Origin: Treponema sp.
GTDB taxonomy: Bacteria; Spirochaetota; Spirochaetia; Treponematales; Treponemataceae
Assembly: GCA_017617145.1 (NCBI GenBank)
Contig: JAFZWX010000163.1
Location: 1-38,846 of the forward strand
DNA: 38,846 nt
Direction of reading: 5' to 3'
Below are positions 1 through 8,191 of the stretch, piece after piece. Within the stretch, counting starts at the first letter, position 1. Every line of letters begins with the position of its first letter. The position numbers and the translations under genes are program-made. Below the pieces are notes generated by a model. It ran no database searches, was not told the origin of the DNA, and saw nothing but the letters and a program-made list of their open reading frames with translations.

Positions 1-111
1 ACAGCCACTGCTCACTCTGACTGTACGGTTTGAAAGTTATCTTATCACTTACGCCTCTGCTCATGCTTAAATTTTAGCACAGAAAATTCCTTTTGTCTTT
101 AAAAATAATTA
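1..111. other. Left edge, no gene assigned
   Basis: No complete gene is visible here. One plus-strand frame is open from the window edge to a TAA at 68-70 (22 codons) and could be the tail of an upstream gene, but it is too short to recognise. If the export operon that follows has an ABC component, it would be expected upstream of this edge. Confidence 0.3.
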
Positions 112-138
112 GGGCTGTCCTTTCTTTTTGGACAGCCC
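112..138. terminator. Perfect 9-bp stem-loop, terminator-like
   Basis: GGGCTGTCC (112-120) and GGACAGCCC (130-138) form a perfect 9-bp stem with a pyrimidine-rich 9-nt loop. There is no clean T-run on the plus side. On the minus strand the hairpin is followed by an A/T-rich tract, so it could stop transcription from either side or act as an attenuator ahead of the HlyD gene. The hairpin overlaps the TTG at 128 that would otherwise extend that gene, which argues for the later ATG. Confidence 0.45.
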
Positions 139-175
139 CATATTATCATATAAAAATTTAATTGAAGAAAAACAG

Positions 176-1318
176 ATGTACTTAAAAACTTTTGATGAAA
201 TGAAAAAAACCTCTGCCTTTTTTATGCTAAAACCGGTTAATGCCATATATGCTTTTATAATAACTGTTTGTGTTACAATTGTTATGGCTGTTGGTTGGGC
301 GGTTTTTGCTCCTATGGATGATGTTGTAAAAGCTGGTGTTTTGTTACGCCCTTGTCAGACGGTATCATCTGTGCGCTGTGTTACAAGCGGTGAACTATCC
401 ATAAAGAATTATCTGAATGATGCTTTTGTAAATGAAGGCGACTTGCTGTTTGCATTGGATACTTCTGTATATAAAACCGAGCTTGAGGCATGTTCTAAAG
501 AATTACGGAAAAATGAGGAAGAAACTTTAATTAATCAAACTCTATTATCAGTAATGGAAACTTCGGTTTTACCAGAACATAATATTAATTCAGATATATA
601 TATAAAATCTGCGGCGTATATTAATGAAAAGAAACGTTATGAAGCTTTGATTAATGATATTGCAACAAAAATTGAACGCGAATCTTCAAAACCTGATTCA
701 CTTCGATTACCACAGAATATTCAGGATTTGCAGAATCAATTTGAACAGAATGAACTTGTATTTGAGGCATGGAAGTCAAATCAGAAATTGACTGTTATAG
801 AGTATTTAAAACAACTTGAAATTTCCAAAAAGAGTATTCAAAACAGAATAAGTGAACTTGAACGGGCTGTAAAGAATTCAACAATTTATGCGCCTATAAG
901 CGGACGAATAAATGAAGTAATCAAGTTAAATGAAGGAGACTATATCCTCGCAGGCGAAGAATTACTCCGCATAATTCCTCAGAATGATGACGTACTAAAG
1001 GCTGACATTTACGTTGACTCATCTTATATTGCCAGAGTTAAAGTTGGAAATCCTGTTAAGATAAAATTTCCAGGTCTTGCACCCAGCCGCTATGGAATGA
1101 TTGAAACGGATGTTAGTCTTGTTCCACCAGATGTATCTGTTTTACAAAATGGACAAACTGTTTTTGTTGTAGAAGCCGAAATAGATAATCCCTGTTTGCA
1201 AACCAAAAATGGTCAGATAGCAAGGCTTATTCCTGGCATTTCTGCAGAAGCAAGAATCGTAACTGATCGAAGTACGGTCATGCAAATGATTTTGCGAAAA
1301 CTAGATTTTATAAATTAG
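176..1318 (+). CDS. HlyD-family membrane fusion protein (periplasmic adaptor)
   Basis: Predicted adaptor of a type I (or bacteriocin-type) export machine, anchored in the inner membrane and bridging to a TolC-like channel. From the ATG at 176 it is 380 residues: a cytoplasmic N-terminus, one membrane helix (about 23-45), a first half-motif of the lipoyl/barrel-sandwich domain, a coiled-coil region (about 105-240), and the second half with the typical 'APISGRI' sequence, followed by a beta-barrel C-terminal part. An in-frame TTG at 128 lies inside a stem-loop and is rejected as the start, although the Shine-Dalgarno before 176 is weak. The TolC-like gene follows after 10 nt, so the two form an operon. 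The ABC transporter partner is not seen here. The family call is firm; the cargo is unknown. Confidence 0.85.
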   Translation: MYLKTFDEMKKTSAFFMLKPVNAIYAFIITVCVTIVMAVGWAVFAPMDDVVKAGVLLRPCQTVSSVRCVTSGELSIKNYLNDAFVNEGDLLFALDTSVYKTELEACSKELRKNEEETLINQTLLSVMETSVLPEHNINSDIYIKSAAYINEKKRYEALINDIATKIERESSKPDSLRLPQNIQDLQNQFEQNELVFEAWKSNQKLTVIEYLKQLEISKKSIQNRISELERAVKNSTIYAPISGRINEVIKLNEGDYILAGEELLRIIPQNDDVLKADIYVDSSYIARVKVGNPVKIKFPGLAPSRYGMIETDVSLVPPDVSVLQNGQTVFVVEAEIDNPCLQTKNGQIARLIPGISAEARIVTDRSTVMQMILRKLDFIN

Positions 1319-1328
1319 GGGCTTCAAT

Positions 1329-2693
1329 ATGAAATCTGTGTCTTCGTCTGGTCTGACCCGGAAAATTTTAATCAGAATGAATCTCTTTCTTATTTGCAAT
1401 ATTTTATCTGCCCAACCAGTTATAGAAACGATTATAAATATTGCTTTAGAAAATAATCCTCAAATCCTGTCCGCAAAAGCTGATTATGAAGCTGCGGTAT
1501 TGCTTTCTAAAAATGGCGGAGGAGCTTTTGCACCGGGCTTGTCTCTATCCGGTTCAGAAACAACTAAGGATAATTATTCTGCTTCGTTGACATATAGTCA
1601 GCCTTTGCCTGGTGGAACGGTCATACAGTTTACCGGTTCGTATGATTATTCATCTGTTCAAATGCAGGAAACAAGAATTGAAAGTAAAACCCCAAGACTA
1701 TCACTTTCTATAAATCAAAGTCTTTTTCCATTTTGGATGGCTGGAAAAGTTACAGACCCCAAAATATTTTCTTACAGGTTGCAGAAAGAATACTACTTTA
1801 ATCAGCTTCAATATTCAAAACAGAAAGTCATGATAGATGTCATTCAGAATTGTATTTATGCACTTATAGAAAATAAGAAAATTGAATCTTTACAAAATTC
1901 AATAAAACTTGTCCAGCTTCAATATGAGGCATTGAATGAATTAAAACAATCTGGTGGGGCAAATGAGGCACAGCTTGTAGAACTTGATAATTCAAAGTGG
2001 TCTTATGAACTGGAATTACTTTCAGCCCAAGCAAATTATTGGGGATATATTCAAAAAATCAAAAGCCTTTGTTATGCAGATTATAATTTGTTTGCAGAAG
2101 AACAAATATGTAACTTGATCCCTAAAGAATATACGACAGATGACTTCTTGTGTTTTTTTAAAGATATTGCAGAATATGATAGTGACCCCTATGCTGCCGC
2201 ATTAAAACTGAAAGTTATGCTTGAGGAAAATAATATAATAAACGAAAAACAAAACACTGCACCTGTGTTAGGGTTTTCTGCATCTGTTCCATATGATACA
2301 GATAATAAGAAAATGGAGGACTGGACTCTTGGATTATCTTTAGATTTTTCTCCTTTATTTTCTTCTCTTACAGGTCACAATTTGAAAAGGGCAGAAATAG
2401 GGTTGGAATCTGCCAGAACTGTATATGAAGCCTATCTTGAACAGAAACAATTTTTAAAAGCCCAATACGATTCAATCTTTTCTGATTATGAAAAACAAAT
2501 TAATAAAACCTATGCGCTTATAGAAAAATATGAATTACAAGTTAATGACAAAGCCCAGCAATTAGAACAAGGAATTATCACGAAATTGGATTACGAAAGT
2601 GAAAAAATAAGACTGGATAATTGTAGGTTGACATATGAATCTTTAATTCTTAATGTCTGGCTTTATGAGGTTTTACGAGAGTTTGCATTATAA
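1329..2693 (+). CDS. TolC-family outer-membrane channel protein
   Basis: A 454-residue protein of the outer membrane efflux protein type, normally a trimeric channel for substrates handed over by an HlyD adaptor. The N-terminus has a short hydrophobic signal segment (about 15-28, ending near SAQ). It is followed by the usual 'ALENNPQILSAKADYEAA' helix start, beta-strand-like segments rich in S/T/Y (about 70-130), and two long helical hairpins with Q/E/K-rich coiled coil (about 160-240 and 340-440), i.e. the two-fold repeat of TolC. AGGGG sits 7 nt before the ATG. The start is somewhat uncertain: an in-frame ATG at 1377 would give a very short signal peptide. It follows the HlyD gene by 10 nt, and together they make two-thirds of an export system. 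Confidence 0.8.
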   Translation: MKSVSSSGLTRKILIRMNLFLICNILSAQPVIETIINIALENNPQILSAKADYEAAVLLSKNGGGAFAPGLSLSGSETTKDNYSASLTYSQPLPGGTVIQFTGSYDYSSVQMQETRIESKTPRLSLSINQSLFPFWMAGKVTDPKIFSYRLQKEYYFNQLQYSKQKVMIDVIQNCIYALIENKKIESLQNSIKLVQLQYEALNELKQSGGANEAQLVELDNSKWSYELELLSAQANYWGYIQKIKSLCYADYNLFAEEQICNLIPKEYTTDDFLCFFKDIAEYDSDPYAAALKLKVMLEENNIINEKQNTAPVLGFSASVPYDTDNKKMEDWTLGLSLDFSPLFSSLTGHNLKRAEIGLESARTVYEAYLEQKQFLKAQYDSIFSDYEKQINKTYALIEKYELQVNDKAQQLEQGIITKLDYESEKIRLDNCRLTYESLILNVWLYEVLREFAL

Positions 2694-2757
2694 AGCTTCC
2701 GGGCTTATTGATTTTTAAAGATTTATATGATGTATGTAATATTTGCTGTTGCGTTTA

Positions 2758-2786
2758 TTGAGAATGCAAAACTCCAAGGATATACT
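2758..2786 (+). promoter_or_regulatory. Sigma-70 type promoter of the helicase operon
   Basis: TTGAGA (2758-2763) and TATACT (2781-2786) are separated by 17 nt, which predicts transcription from about 2793. An AGAGGAAG ribosome-binding site (2812-2819) and the ATG at 2829 follow. It separates the accessory operon from the TolC gene. Confidence 0.65.
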
Positions 2787-2828
2787 AATTAAAGATAATA
2801 ACAAAAAATATAGAGGAAGATTCACATC

Positions 2829-3596
2829 ATGGCAAATCAATTATTAGAATGTTCTGTGTTTGAGCCATCTGATGAAATTCGGCAGGGAACAATAATTAAA
2901 TTTGATACAGAAGAAGCTGATGAAAAATTAGGAATAATTGTCACTGCTGATTGTGATATAGCTCAGAACAAACATGGTAAATATCTTTCGTATTGCAATA
3001 TAATAACTTTAGATTCATATATCCGTAATTATTTTATCCAGAAAAAGTGCCAGAAAAAAATAGTTGAAAAATTAAAAAGTTTAAAATCTCAGATTCAGGA
3101 TTTTTTACACAGGGAAATAAGTGATTCGGCTTTTGAACAATTATTACAATATGATAAAAACACTATAAAAAAAATTATAAATAAAAATGCTTTGATAAAT
3201 GAAATTCTTGCAGTTCAACCTTTTTGTCAGAAAACAGAATTTAGTATAGGTGATTATATTGCAATCTGTAATCAAAAGAGGAAAGAGTTTGAAAATGAAG
3301 TAAAAAATTTCCCAGGTGATAAATTTTTTATTGCAAATATACCAGACCCAGAATCTACTAATGAAGGTTTTGTTGTGAATTTGAGAAGAATAAAAGAAAT
3401 AAAAAGGGATGACATTTCAGTTCTTTATTTTGGATGCTTACCTTCTTGTTTCGTTCTGGGAAAACTAAACTCTCCCTATAAAGAAAAACTTGCTCAGGCT
3501 TTGGGTTGTATGTTTTCAGATCTAGGTCTTCCTGCTGACTATGAAAATGAACGAAACAATATTATATCAAAAATTTCAGGAGATTATGTAAAATGA
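2829..3596 (+). CDS. Protein of unknown function, partner of a helicase
   Basis: A 255-residue soluble protein that I do not recognise as a named family. Near residues 36-50 it has a short conserved-looking stretch, 'GIIVTADCDIAQNK', in which a D-C-D triad sits at the end of a beta strand; the middle is lysine-rich and helical (about 70-130). There is no signal peptide or membrane helix. It has its own promoter and an AGAGGAAG site 9 nt before the ATG. Its stop overlaps the helicase start by 4 nt (ATGA at 3593-3596), so the two are probably translated together and act as a pair. Base composition is very AT-rich like the rest of the island. A defence-related role is inferred only from this pairing and the neighbourhood. 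Confidence 0.75.
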   Translation: MANQLLECSVFEPSDEIRQGTIIKFDTEEADEKLGIIVTADCDIAQNKHGKYLSYCNIITLDSYIRNYFIQKKCQKKIVEKLKSLKSQIQDFLHREISDSAFEQLLQYDKNTIKKIINKNALINEILAVQPFCQKTEFSIGDYIAICNQKRKEFENEVKNFPGDKFFIANIPDPESTNEGFVVNLRRIKEIKRDDISVLYFGCLPSCFVLGKLNSPYKEKLAQALGCMFSDLGLPADYENERNNIISKISGDYVK

Positions 3597-5770
3597 AGTA
3601 TTTTGTTTTTACAGAACAGTCATTATTAGCATTCATTGAGAACCTTACAGAAGAAAAAATTATAACAGGAATCTTTAAGGATGATAAAAATTACTTCTGT
3701 TATGAAACAGAAACATTTTCAGTTTTTCTAACAACAAACAAAAAGGATTCTTATATTGAAAATTTGCCTTTTATCATTTTTGATAAATCAATAGATTTTT
3801 CTGGAATGGAAATAATAAATATTCAAAAAATATTTTATACAGTACATAAAACGGTTTGTCAGGTATTACAATATAAGGGAACAGGATTTAGTTCTCCATC
3901 TGTTTTGTATAGGAATAAAAATTTATTGTCATTAAAAGCTTTTGACGGCAAGCATCTGTTTATGGCAATAAACTATAATAATACGAAGAATTTTCAAATT
4001 ATAAAACTTGCAGAACAGAATGAAGCAATAGAAGATATAATTGTTGACGGAAAGATTTGTACTACAGTTGATGCGAGTCGAGAACAAATAAAACAACATT
4101 ATAATGAATATCTTGAGCAAAATGAGATTCAGGAATTTAATTTCAACTATAATCTTAATACAGTATATGATGATGAAAAACAAGTTTTTTATACGTATGA
4201 TCAATGGGTAAATATTTTGTCCAAACGGCAGCGTGCATTTTTAGACAATGATGATACCAGAGCTTTGAAACTTTCTGGCCCAGCAGGAACAGGTAAAACT
4301 CTTGTAATGGAATTAAAAGCAATTAAAATCTTAAAGAATAATCCTGATGCAAGAGTTTTGTTTACTTGTCATAGTTGGGCTGTCGCTTGCCAGGTTAGTG
4401 ATTTTATTGATTCAGTAGCACCTGATTTTTCAAATAAAATAACAATAGCACCATTACTTGAATTAGCAAAAGAGCATGTCGGCGTAAGAAATAAAGATAT
4501 AATTATGCTTGGAAATGATAGTTATGAAGGAAAATATGACCAAATTATGATACTTTCAGATTTGATACAAGATTTTCTAGATACAGATTGGATAGTTTAT
4601 AAAAATCAATGCAGTACAGAATTCGTTGAATTGCTGGAAGGTGTTAATTTTACATCTAATAATTTTACATGGGATATTATGACTGAAATTTCTTGTGTAA
4701 TTGGTGCTAATGGAATAATGCCTGGTAATAACTCATTTGAAAAGTATAAAAGAATTGCAAGACGAAATTGGATGATGCATTTAGAAAACGAAACTGAAAA
4801 AAAGGTTATTTTTGAAATTTATGAAAAATATATGAATTATCTTATAAAGAACAAAAACATTTCTTCTGATCAGATTATAAACGATTATATAAATTACCTA
4901 TCAATGTATAACTGGTTCTATGAAAGAAAAACAGAAGGATTTGATTATATTTTTGTAGATGAAATGCAATTATTCAATGACCAGGAGAGAATGGCTCTGG
5001 TTTATCTTTCTCGAAAAACAGATGATTATCCTAAAATAATAATGGCACTGGATCCTCGACAGTCTGTAGATGAGGTATATAGTGATTTGGGAATAACCGA
5101 TATCATGAATAAAGCTAATCCAGAAACTGATAAATCTATTGGCAAAACAACATCATATAACTTGGATGTTGCATATAGATATACAAAAGAGATTCTGAAA
5201 TTCTTACAGCATGTTAATGCTTTTTATCCGCAAATGGATTTAGGACATGATTGGGATAATAAAATATCCGGTTTGAAAGCATCAAGGATGAAGCAAGGAG
5301 TTTTACCTAAATTGTATACATTGCAATCAATCGATGAAGAAATTAAAAATGCAGTTTCGTATGCAGAAGAGCTTACTAAAAGCGGTAAGCAAACTATTAT
5401 TTTGTCTTTACAGGAAGATATATTTAATGGCTTAAAAGAGAAATATCAGAATAATCCAAAGTTTGAGTTTATCCTCTCAAAAAAAGATATTGCACTTCTC
5501 AAATATTCTAAAAAGAAAATTTTGATTAGTGAACCGAACTATGTAATTGGTTTGCAATTTGATGCAGTTGTTTTGTGTGGCTGTTATAGCATATATGCCA
5601 AGTATGAAAAAAATAAAAGTTATTATTTAAGAAGATTTTTGTCTGATTTATATCTTGGTGCAAGCCGCGCTATTACAGATTTAATTCTCACAAGAAATAT
5701 CACAATGGCTGATTCTTTGGAATTCTTGGAGAAGGCTATTGAGGATAATATTATAGAAGCTTGTAATTAA
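3593..5770 (+). CDS. SF1 (UvrD/Rep-like) helicase or ATPase
   Basis: A 725-residue protein with a recognisable superfamily-1 helicase core after a unique N-terminal region of about 200 residues. The motifs seen are: a Q-motif-like 'KRQ' (211-213), Walker A GPAGTGKT (229-236), Walker B 'IFVDEMQ' with D456/E457, motif III 'MALDPRQS' (484-491), a motif IV-like 'LDVAYRY' (524-530), motif V 'IGLQFDAVVL' (652-661) and motif VI 'YLGASRAITDLIL' (687-699), in which the second arginine finger is replaced by T. The first 200 residues have no family I can name. It is translationally coupled to the preceding gene (ATGA overlap) and followed after 21 nt by a YodC-like gene. A DNA- or RNA-unwinding or nucleic-acid sensing role in phage defence is plausible but inferred. 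Confidence 0.85.
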   Translation: MKYFVFTEQSLLAFIENLTEEKIITGIFKDDKNYFCYETETFSVFLTTNKKDSYIENLPFIIFDKSIDFSGMEIINIQKIFYTVHKTVCQVLQYKGTGFSSPSVLYRNKNLLSLKAFDGKHLFMAINYNNTKNFQIIKLAEQNEAIEDIIVDGKICTTVDASREQIKQHYNEYLEQNEIQEFNFNYNLNTVYDDEKQVFYTYDQWVNILSKRQRAFLDNDDTRALKLSGPAGTGKTLVMELKAIKILKNNPDARVLFTCHSWAVACQVSDFIDSVAPDFSNKITIAPLLELAKEHVGVRNKDIIMLGNDSYEGKYDQIMILSDLIQDFLDTDWIVYKNQCSTEFVELLEGVNFTSNNFTWDIMTEISCVIGANGIMPGNNSFEKYKRIARRNWMMHLENETEKKVIFEIYEKYMNYLIKNKNISSDQIINDYINYLSMYNWFYERKTEGFDYIFVDEMQLFNDQERMALVYLSRKTDDYPKIIMALDPRQSVDEVYSDLGITDIMNKANPETDKSIGKTTSYNLDVAYRYTKEILKFLQHVNAFYPQMDLGHDWDNKISGLKASRMKQGVLPKLYTLQSIDEEIKNAVSYAEELTKSGKQTIILSLQEDIFNGLKEKYQNNPKFEFILSKKDIALLKYSKKKILISEPNYVIGLQFDAVVLCGCYSIYAKYEKNKSYYLRRFLSDLYLGASRAITDLILTRNITMADSLEFLEKAIEDNIIEACN

Positions 5771-5791
5771 ATTATAAAGGAGGATTTTAAC

Positions 5792-6013
5792 ATGAATGTT
5801 GGAGATGTAGTATTTTTGAATAGTAATCCAGAAATACTTATGACGGTTGAGTATGTTTTAGGCAGTGAACCTAAGGGAGCTCAGGAAAGGATGCTTAGTC
5901 ATCAAATGCAAATGCGCGGGTATGTAGACGGAGATGTTTATTGTACCTGGTTTGAAGGGAAAGAATTAAAGAATGCCCTATTTAAAATGCAAATGTTAAC
6001 AAAGAAAGAGTAA
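5792..6013 (+). CDS. YodC/DUF2158-like small protein
   Basis: A 73-residue protein starting 'MNVGDVVFLNSNPEILMTV' and ending in a 'CTWFEGKELKNALF' stretch, the pattern of the YodC (DUF2158) family: a small single beta-barrel-like domain with a C-x-W-F motif. The molecular function of the family is not established. It has a very strong ribosome-binding site, AAAGGAGG, about 8 nt before the ATG, and lies 21 nt after the helicase and 23 nt before a DUF3606-like gene, so it is the third gene of the operon. Such small proteins are often found on mobile or accessory DNA. Confidence 0.75.
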   Translation: MNVGDVVFLNSNPEILMTVEYVLGSEPKGAQERMLSHQMQMRGYVDGDVYCTWFEGKELKNALFKMQMLTKKE

Positions 6014-6036
6014 TCTCTTTTAACGGAGGTAATAAT

Positions 6037-6216
6037 ATGTCTGACGATTTGACAAAGAAGCGCCCACAAGATGCGGATAAAATTAATCTTTTACAGCAAT
6101 GGGAAATTGATTACTGGAAGGAAGCTTTACACACAACAGAAGCTAGGCTTCGTGCTGCTGTTTCTAAAGTTGGGCCTTATGTTTCTGCGGTAAGAGAATA
6201 TTTAAGAAAACATTAA
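6037..6216 (+). CDS. DUF3606-like small protein
   Basis: A 59-residue ORF that begins 'MSDDLTKKRPQDADKIN' and continues with a W-E-x-x-Y-W motif and a helical 'LRAAVSKVGPYVSAVREYL' part, which is the whole pattern of the DUF3606 family. A canonical GGAGGT (6025-6030) precedes the ATG by 6 nt, and a stem-loop terminator follows at once. Function is not established for the family; the length and fold pattern suggest a small helical, possibly DNA-associated protein. It is the last gene of the operon that starts at 2829. Confidence 0.75.
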   Translation: MSDDLTKKRPQDADKINLLQQWEIDYWKEALHTTEARLRAAVSKVGPYVSAVREYLRKH

Positions 6217-6222
6217 AAAGAC

Positions 6223-6260
6223 AAGCTGCCTATGGGAGGGTAGGTGGCTTATCTTTATTT
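6223..6260 (+). terminator. Rho-independent terminator of the helicase operon
   Basis: AAGCTGCCTA (6223-6232) pairs with TAGGTGGCTT (6241-6250) through a 10-bp stem with two G-U pairs and an 8-nt loop. An A-tract precedes it and a T-rich tail (6251-6260) follows. It sits 6 nt after the DUF3606-like stop codon. Confidence 0.65.
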
Positions 6261-6319
6261 AAAAGAGTTAATTTTTCATTGCGCAGATATTTATACAACA
6301 ATTCTCAGCATGTTAAAAA

Positions 6320-6346
6320 TTGATTAATCCGAATATAAAGTATAAT
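6320..6346 (+). promoter_or_regulatory. Putative promoter of the 4-TM protein gene
   Basis: A consensus TATAAT lies at 6341-6346, with a TTGATT (6320-6325) at a shorter than usual spacing of 15 nt. A GGAG site (6351-6354) and the ATG at 6361 follow, so the leader would be very short. The -35 assignment is weak. Confidence 0.45.
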
Positions 6347-6360
6347 TATAGGAGAAATAT

Positions 6361-7020
6361 ATGTGGACAGATGCTTTTATATTAAAAACAAAAGATGTTA
6401 TTAAAGCATATAAGGGTTTCAGTATTTTAAAAGATGGTTCAAAATCTGATAAGATTCTTTTTTGTTTGTTAATTGCATTTTATATCATCGTTTCTGGATT
6501 ATTATTGTATTCAAATCTTTTTGTAAAGAATTATGTTCTTCCTGTCCTAAGTTTGATTCTTTGGATTATTTCGGTAATAATTTCATATTCTTTTCAACAG
6601 CATATATATAGACGAGAAACAAAACTTTACTCAAAACATTCTACCACCAAAACAAATTTTTTATATCAGTTTGAGCAGCAATTGAATAATTTCGGAATAG
6701 AAAGAAAAGATTATACACTTTATGAAAATTATTTTGCGATGGAACTTAATTTCAAGAATACATTTAGAAATAATGAGATTGCAGTGTATCTATCAACAAT
6801 AGTTTGCCCAATTCTAATTACTACAATACCAGATGAGAAAAAAATTGAATCAGCTATAATGGTATGTTTGGGGATTGTAATAATTCCAGTTTTTATTTTT
6901 TTAATTAATTGCTTTGTCAATAGAAAACAATATATTTATGCTGGAATAATATATTACTTGAAACTCGGCTTATTATCTGAACAGTTTAAAAAATCTCAAA
7001 CTGCTAAGGAATCTGAATAA
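6361..7020 (+). CDS. Four-helix membrane protein of unknown function
   Basis: A 219-residue protein with two pairs of hydrophobic helices (about 31-51 and 57-78, then about 141-156 and 163-188), separated by a charged, tyrosine-rich loop of about 60 residues. No signal peptide or catalytic motif is visible. It is a single transcription unit: its own TATAAT box and GGAG site stand in front and a stem-loop follows. The two-plus-two helix layout resembles small membrane effectors found in defence islands (for example SLOG-associated 2TM/4TM proteins), but I cannot assign it to a family. Its position between two multi-gene defence-like operons is the only functional hint. Confidence 0.7.
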   Translation: MWTDAFILKTKDVIKAYKGFSILKDGSKSDKILFCLLIAFYIIVSGLLLYSNLFVKNYVLPVLSLILWIISVIISYSFQQHIYRRETKLYSKHSTTKTNFLYQFEQQLNNFGIERKDYTLYENYFAMELNFKNTFRNNEIAVYLSTIVCPILITTIPDEKKIESAIMVCLGIVIIPVFIFLINCFVNRKQYIYAGIIYYLKLGLLSEQFKKSQTAKESE

Positions 7021-7306
7021 AATAATATCCTATTTAAGAATTAGCCATAGAGTATATCGGGTTTATTCTATGGTTGATCTTTAGAAGTGTTTTTATATCT
7101 ATTGAAATTAGGATTATTAGAGTCAGATTTAATTAATCATCGAAGATTGTTATAATTGCTTGACACTAACAACTTTACTTAAATGATAGATACTCTCGGT
7201 CATTTTTTTCTGAATCATACAAAAGAATTAATACATATTTATACATATACATAATATTTTATTGACTTTCATTCGATAATAAAATAAAATTTACAATGAG
7301 AAATTT
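7021..7306. other. Intergenic region before the sce7726 operon
   Basis: AT-rich, without an open frame of note. It holds a weak stem-loop (AGCCATAGA 7043-7051 with TCTATGGTT 7067-7075, one G-U pair) that may end transcription of the membrane-protein gene, then about 180 nt in which I see nothing, then the promoter of the sce7726 operon at 7262-7290. Confidence 0.5.
7262..7290 (+). promoter_or_regulatory. Sigma-70 type promoter of the sce7726-sce7725-RES operon
   Basis: TTGACT (7262-7267) and TAAAAT (7285-7290) are spaced by 17 nt. Transcription would start near 7297, only about 10 nt before the ATG at 7307, and no good Shine-Dalgarno sequence is present, so the first gene probably has a very short leader and weak initiation. 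Confidence 0.65.
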
Positions 7307-8191
7307 ATGGCAAATAATAATACTTTATTGAATCGTATGTTTTCTCGAAAAATGTTGTCTGATCTTATAAAGACAAATCATTCAGATATTTACACGTCTG
7401 TTATTTCAAGATATATAGAATCTCCTGAAAGTAAAACAAATAAACAACTAATAAGTGAAATTTATAATATCTTAAGAAATGATTATAGGAATGAATACTT
7501 TTATAAAAACACAATTTTAAATCAACTGTTGATTAAAGTTCACAAAATAGAAACAACAATTGCATTAACAGAAATTCCTGTAGCTAATTCGATAGTTGAT
7601 ATATTAATGATAAACGGAACCCCTAAAGTTTATGAAATAAAGACAGAATTAGACAATTTTTCAAAATTAGAAGGTCAATTATTTGATTATTTCAAAGCCT
7701 TTGAATATGTAAGTATTGTAACGGCCGAATCAACTGTTGAGAAATTACAGGTGTTTTTAAAATCATTAAATGCTAGTTTTTTATGTGAATTCGTTGGAAT
7801 TTATTATATTGATAAAAACTCTAATTTACAAAAGATACAAGAACCTCATTCATACAAAAAATTACTAGATAAGCATACTATGTTTAAAATTCTACGAAAA
7901 AAAGAATATGAGCTAATTCTCCAAAATCAAGGACTATCATTACCTAATGTTTCACAATTTGATTACTATTCAGAATGCTTAAAAATGTTTCAAAGTTTAC
8001 CATTAGATATTGCATATAATGATTTTTTTAAAATATTGAAATCTCGTTCTATAATAAAACAAGAACAAATTGAAAAGATTCCTGAAGAACTTAGAGAAGT
8101 GGTGTATTTCTCAAATATTAAAGAAAAGGAATATGATAAAATAAATAATTTCTTAAATGTATTATATGATTATATCAAGGAGCCAGCTTAA
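7307..8191 (+). CDS. sce7726 family protein, PD-(D/E)XK nuclease-like
   Basis: A 294-residue protein matching the sce7726 family pattern: an N-terminal helical 'RKMLSDLI' part and a central alpha/beta core with 'SIVDILMINGTPKVYEIKTELD' residues (D98, then E110-x-K112) followed by Q124 on a helix. That D...ExK...Q arrangement is the PD-(D/E)XK nuclease signature, so metal-dependent DNA or RNA cleavage is likely, though not shown for the family. The C-terminal third is helical and unassigned. The stop TAA shares its last A with the ATG of the next gene (8191), so the pair is translationally coupled. In known genomes sce7726 and sce7725 occur side by side; here a RES protein is added. The role as sensor or effector in a conflict system is inferred. 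Confidence 0.75.
   Translation: MANNNTLLNRMFSRKMLSDLIKTNHSDIYTSVISRYIESPESKTNKQLISEIYNILRNDYRNEYFYKNTILNQLLIKVHKIETTIALTEIPVANSIVDILMINGTPKVYEIKTELDNFSKLEGQLFDYFKAFEYVSIVTAESTVEKLQVFLKSLNASFLCEFVGIYYIDKNSNLQKIQEPHSYKKLLDKHTMFKILRKKEYELILQNQGLSLPNVSQFDYYSECLKMFQSLPLDIAYNDFFKILKSRSIIKQEQIEKIPEELREVVYFSNIKEKEYDKINNFLNVLYDYIKEPA

Noticed and set aside
128..175. TTG start of the HlyD gene at 128
   Set aside because: It lies inside the loop and arm of a perfect stem-loop and adds residues before the normal cytoplasmic start.
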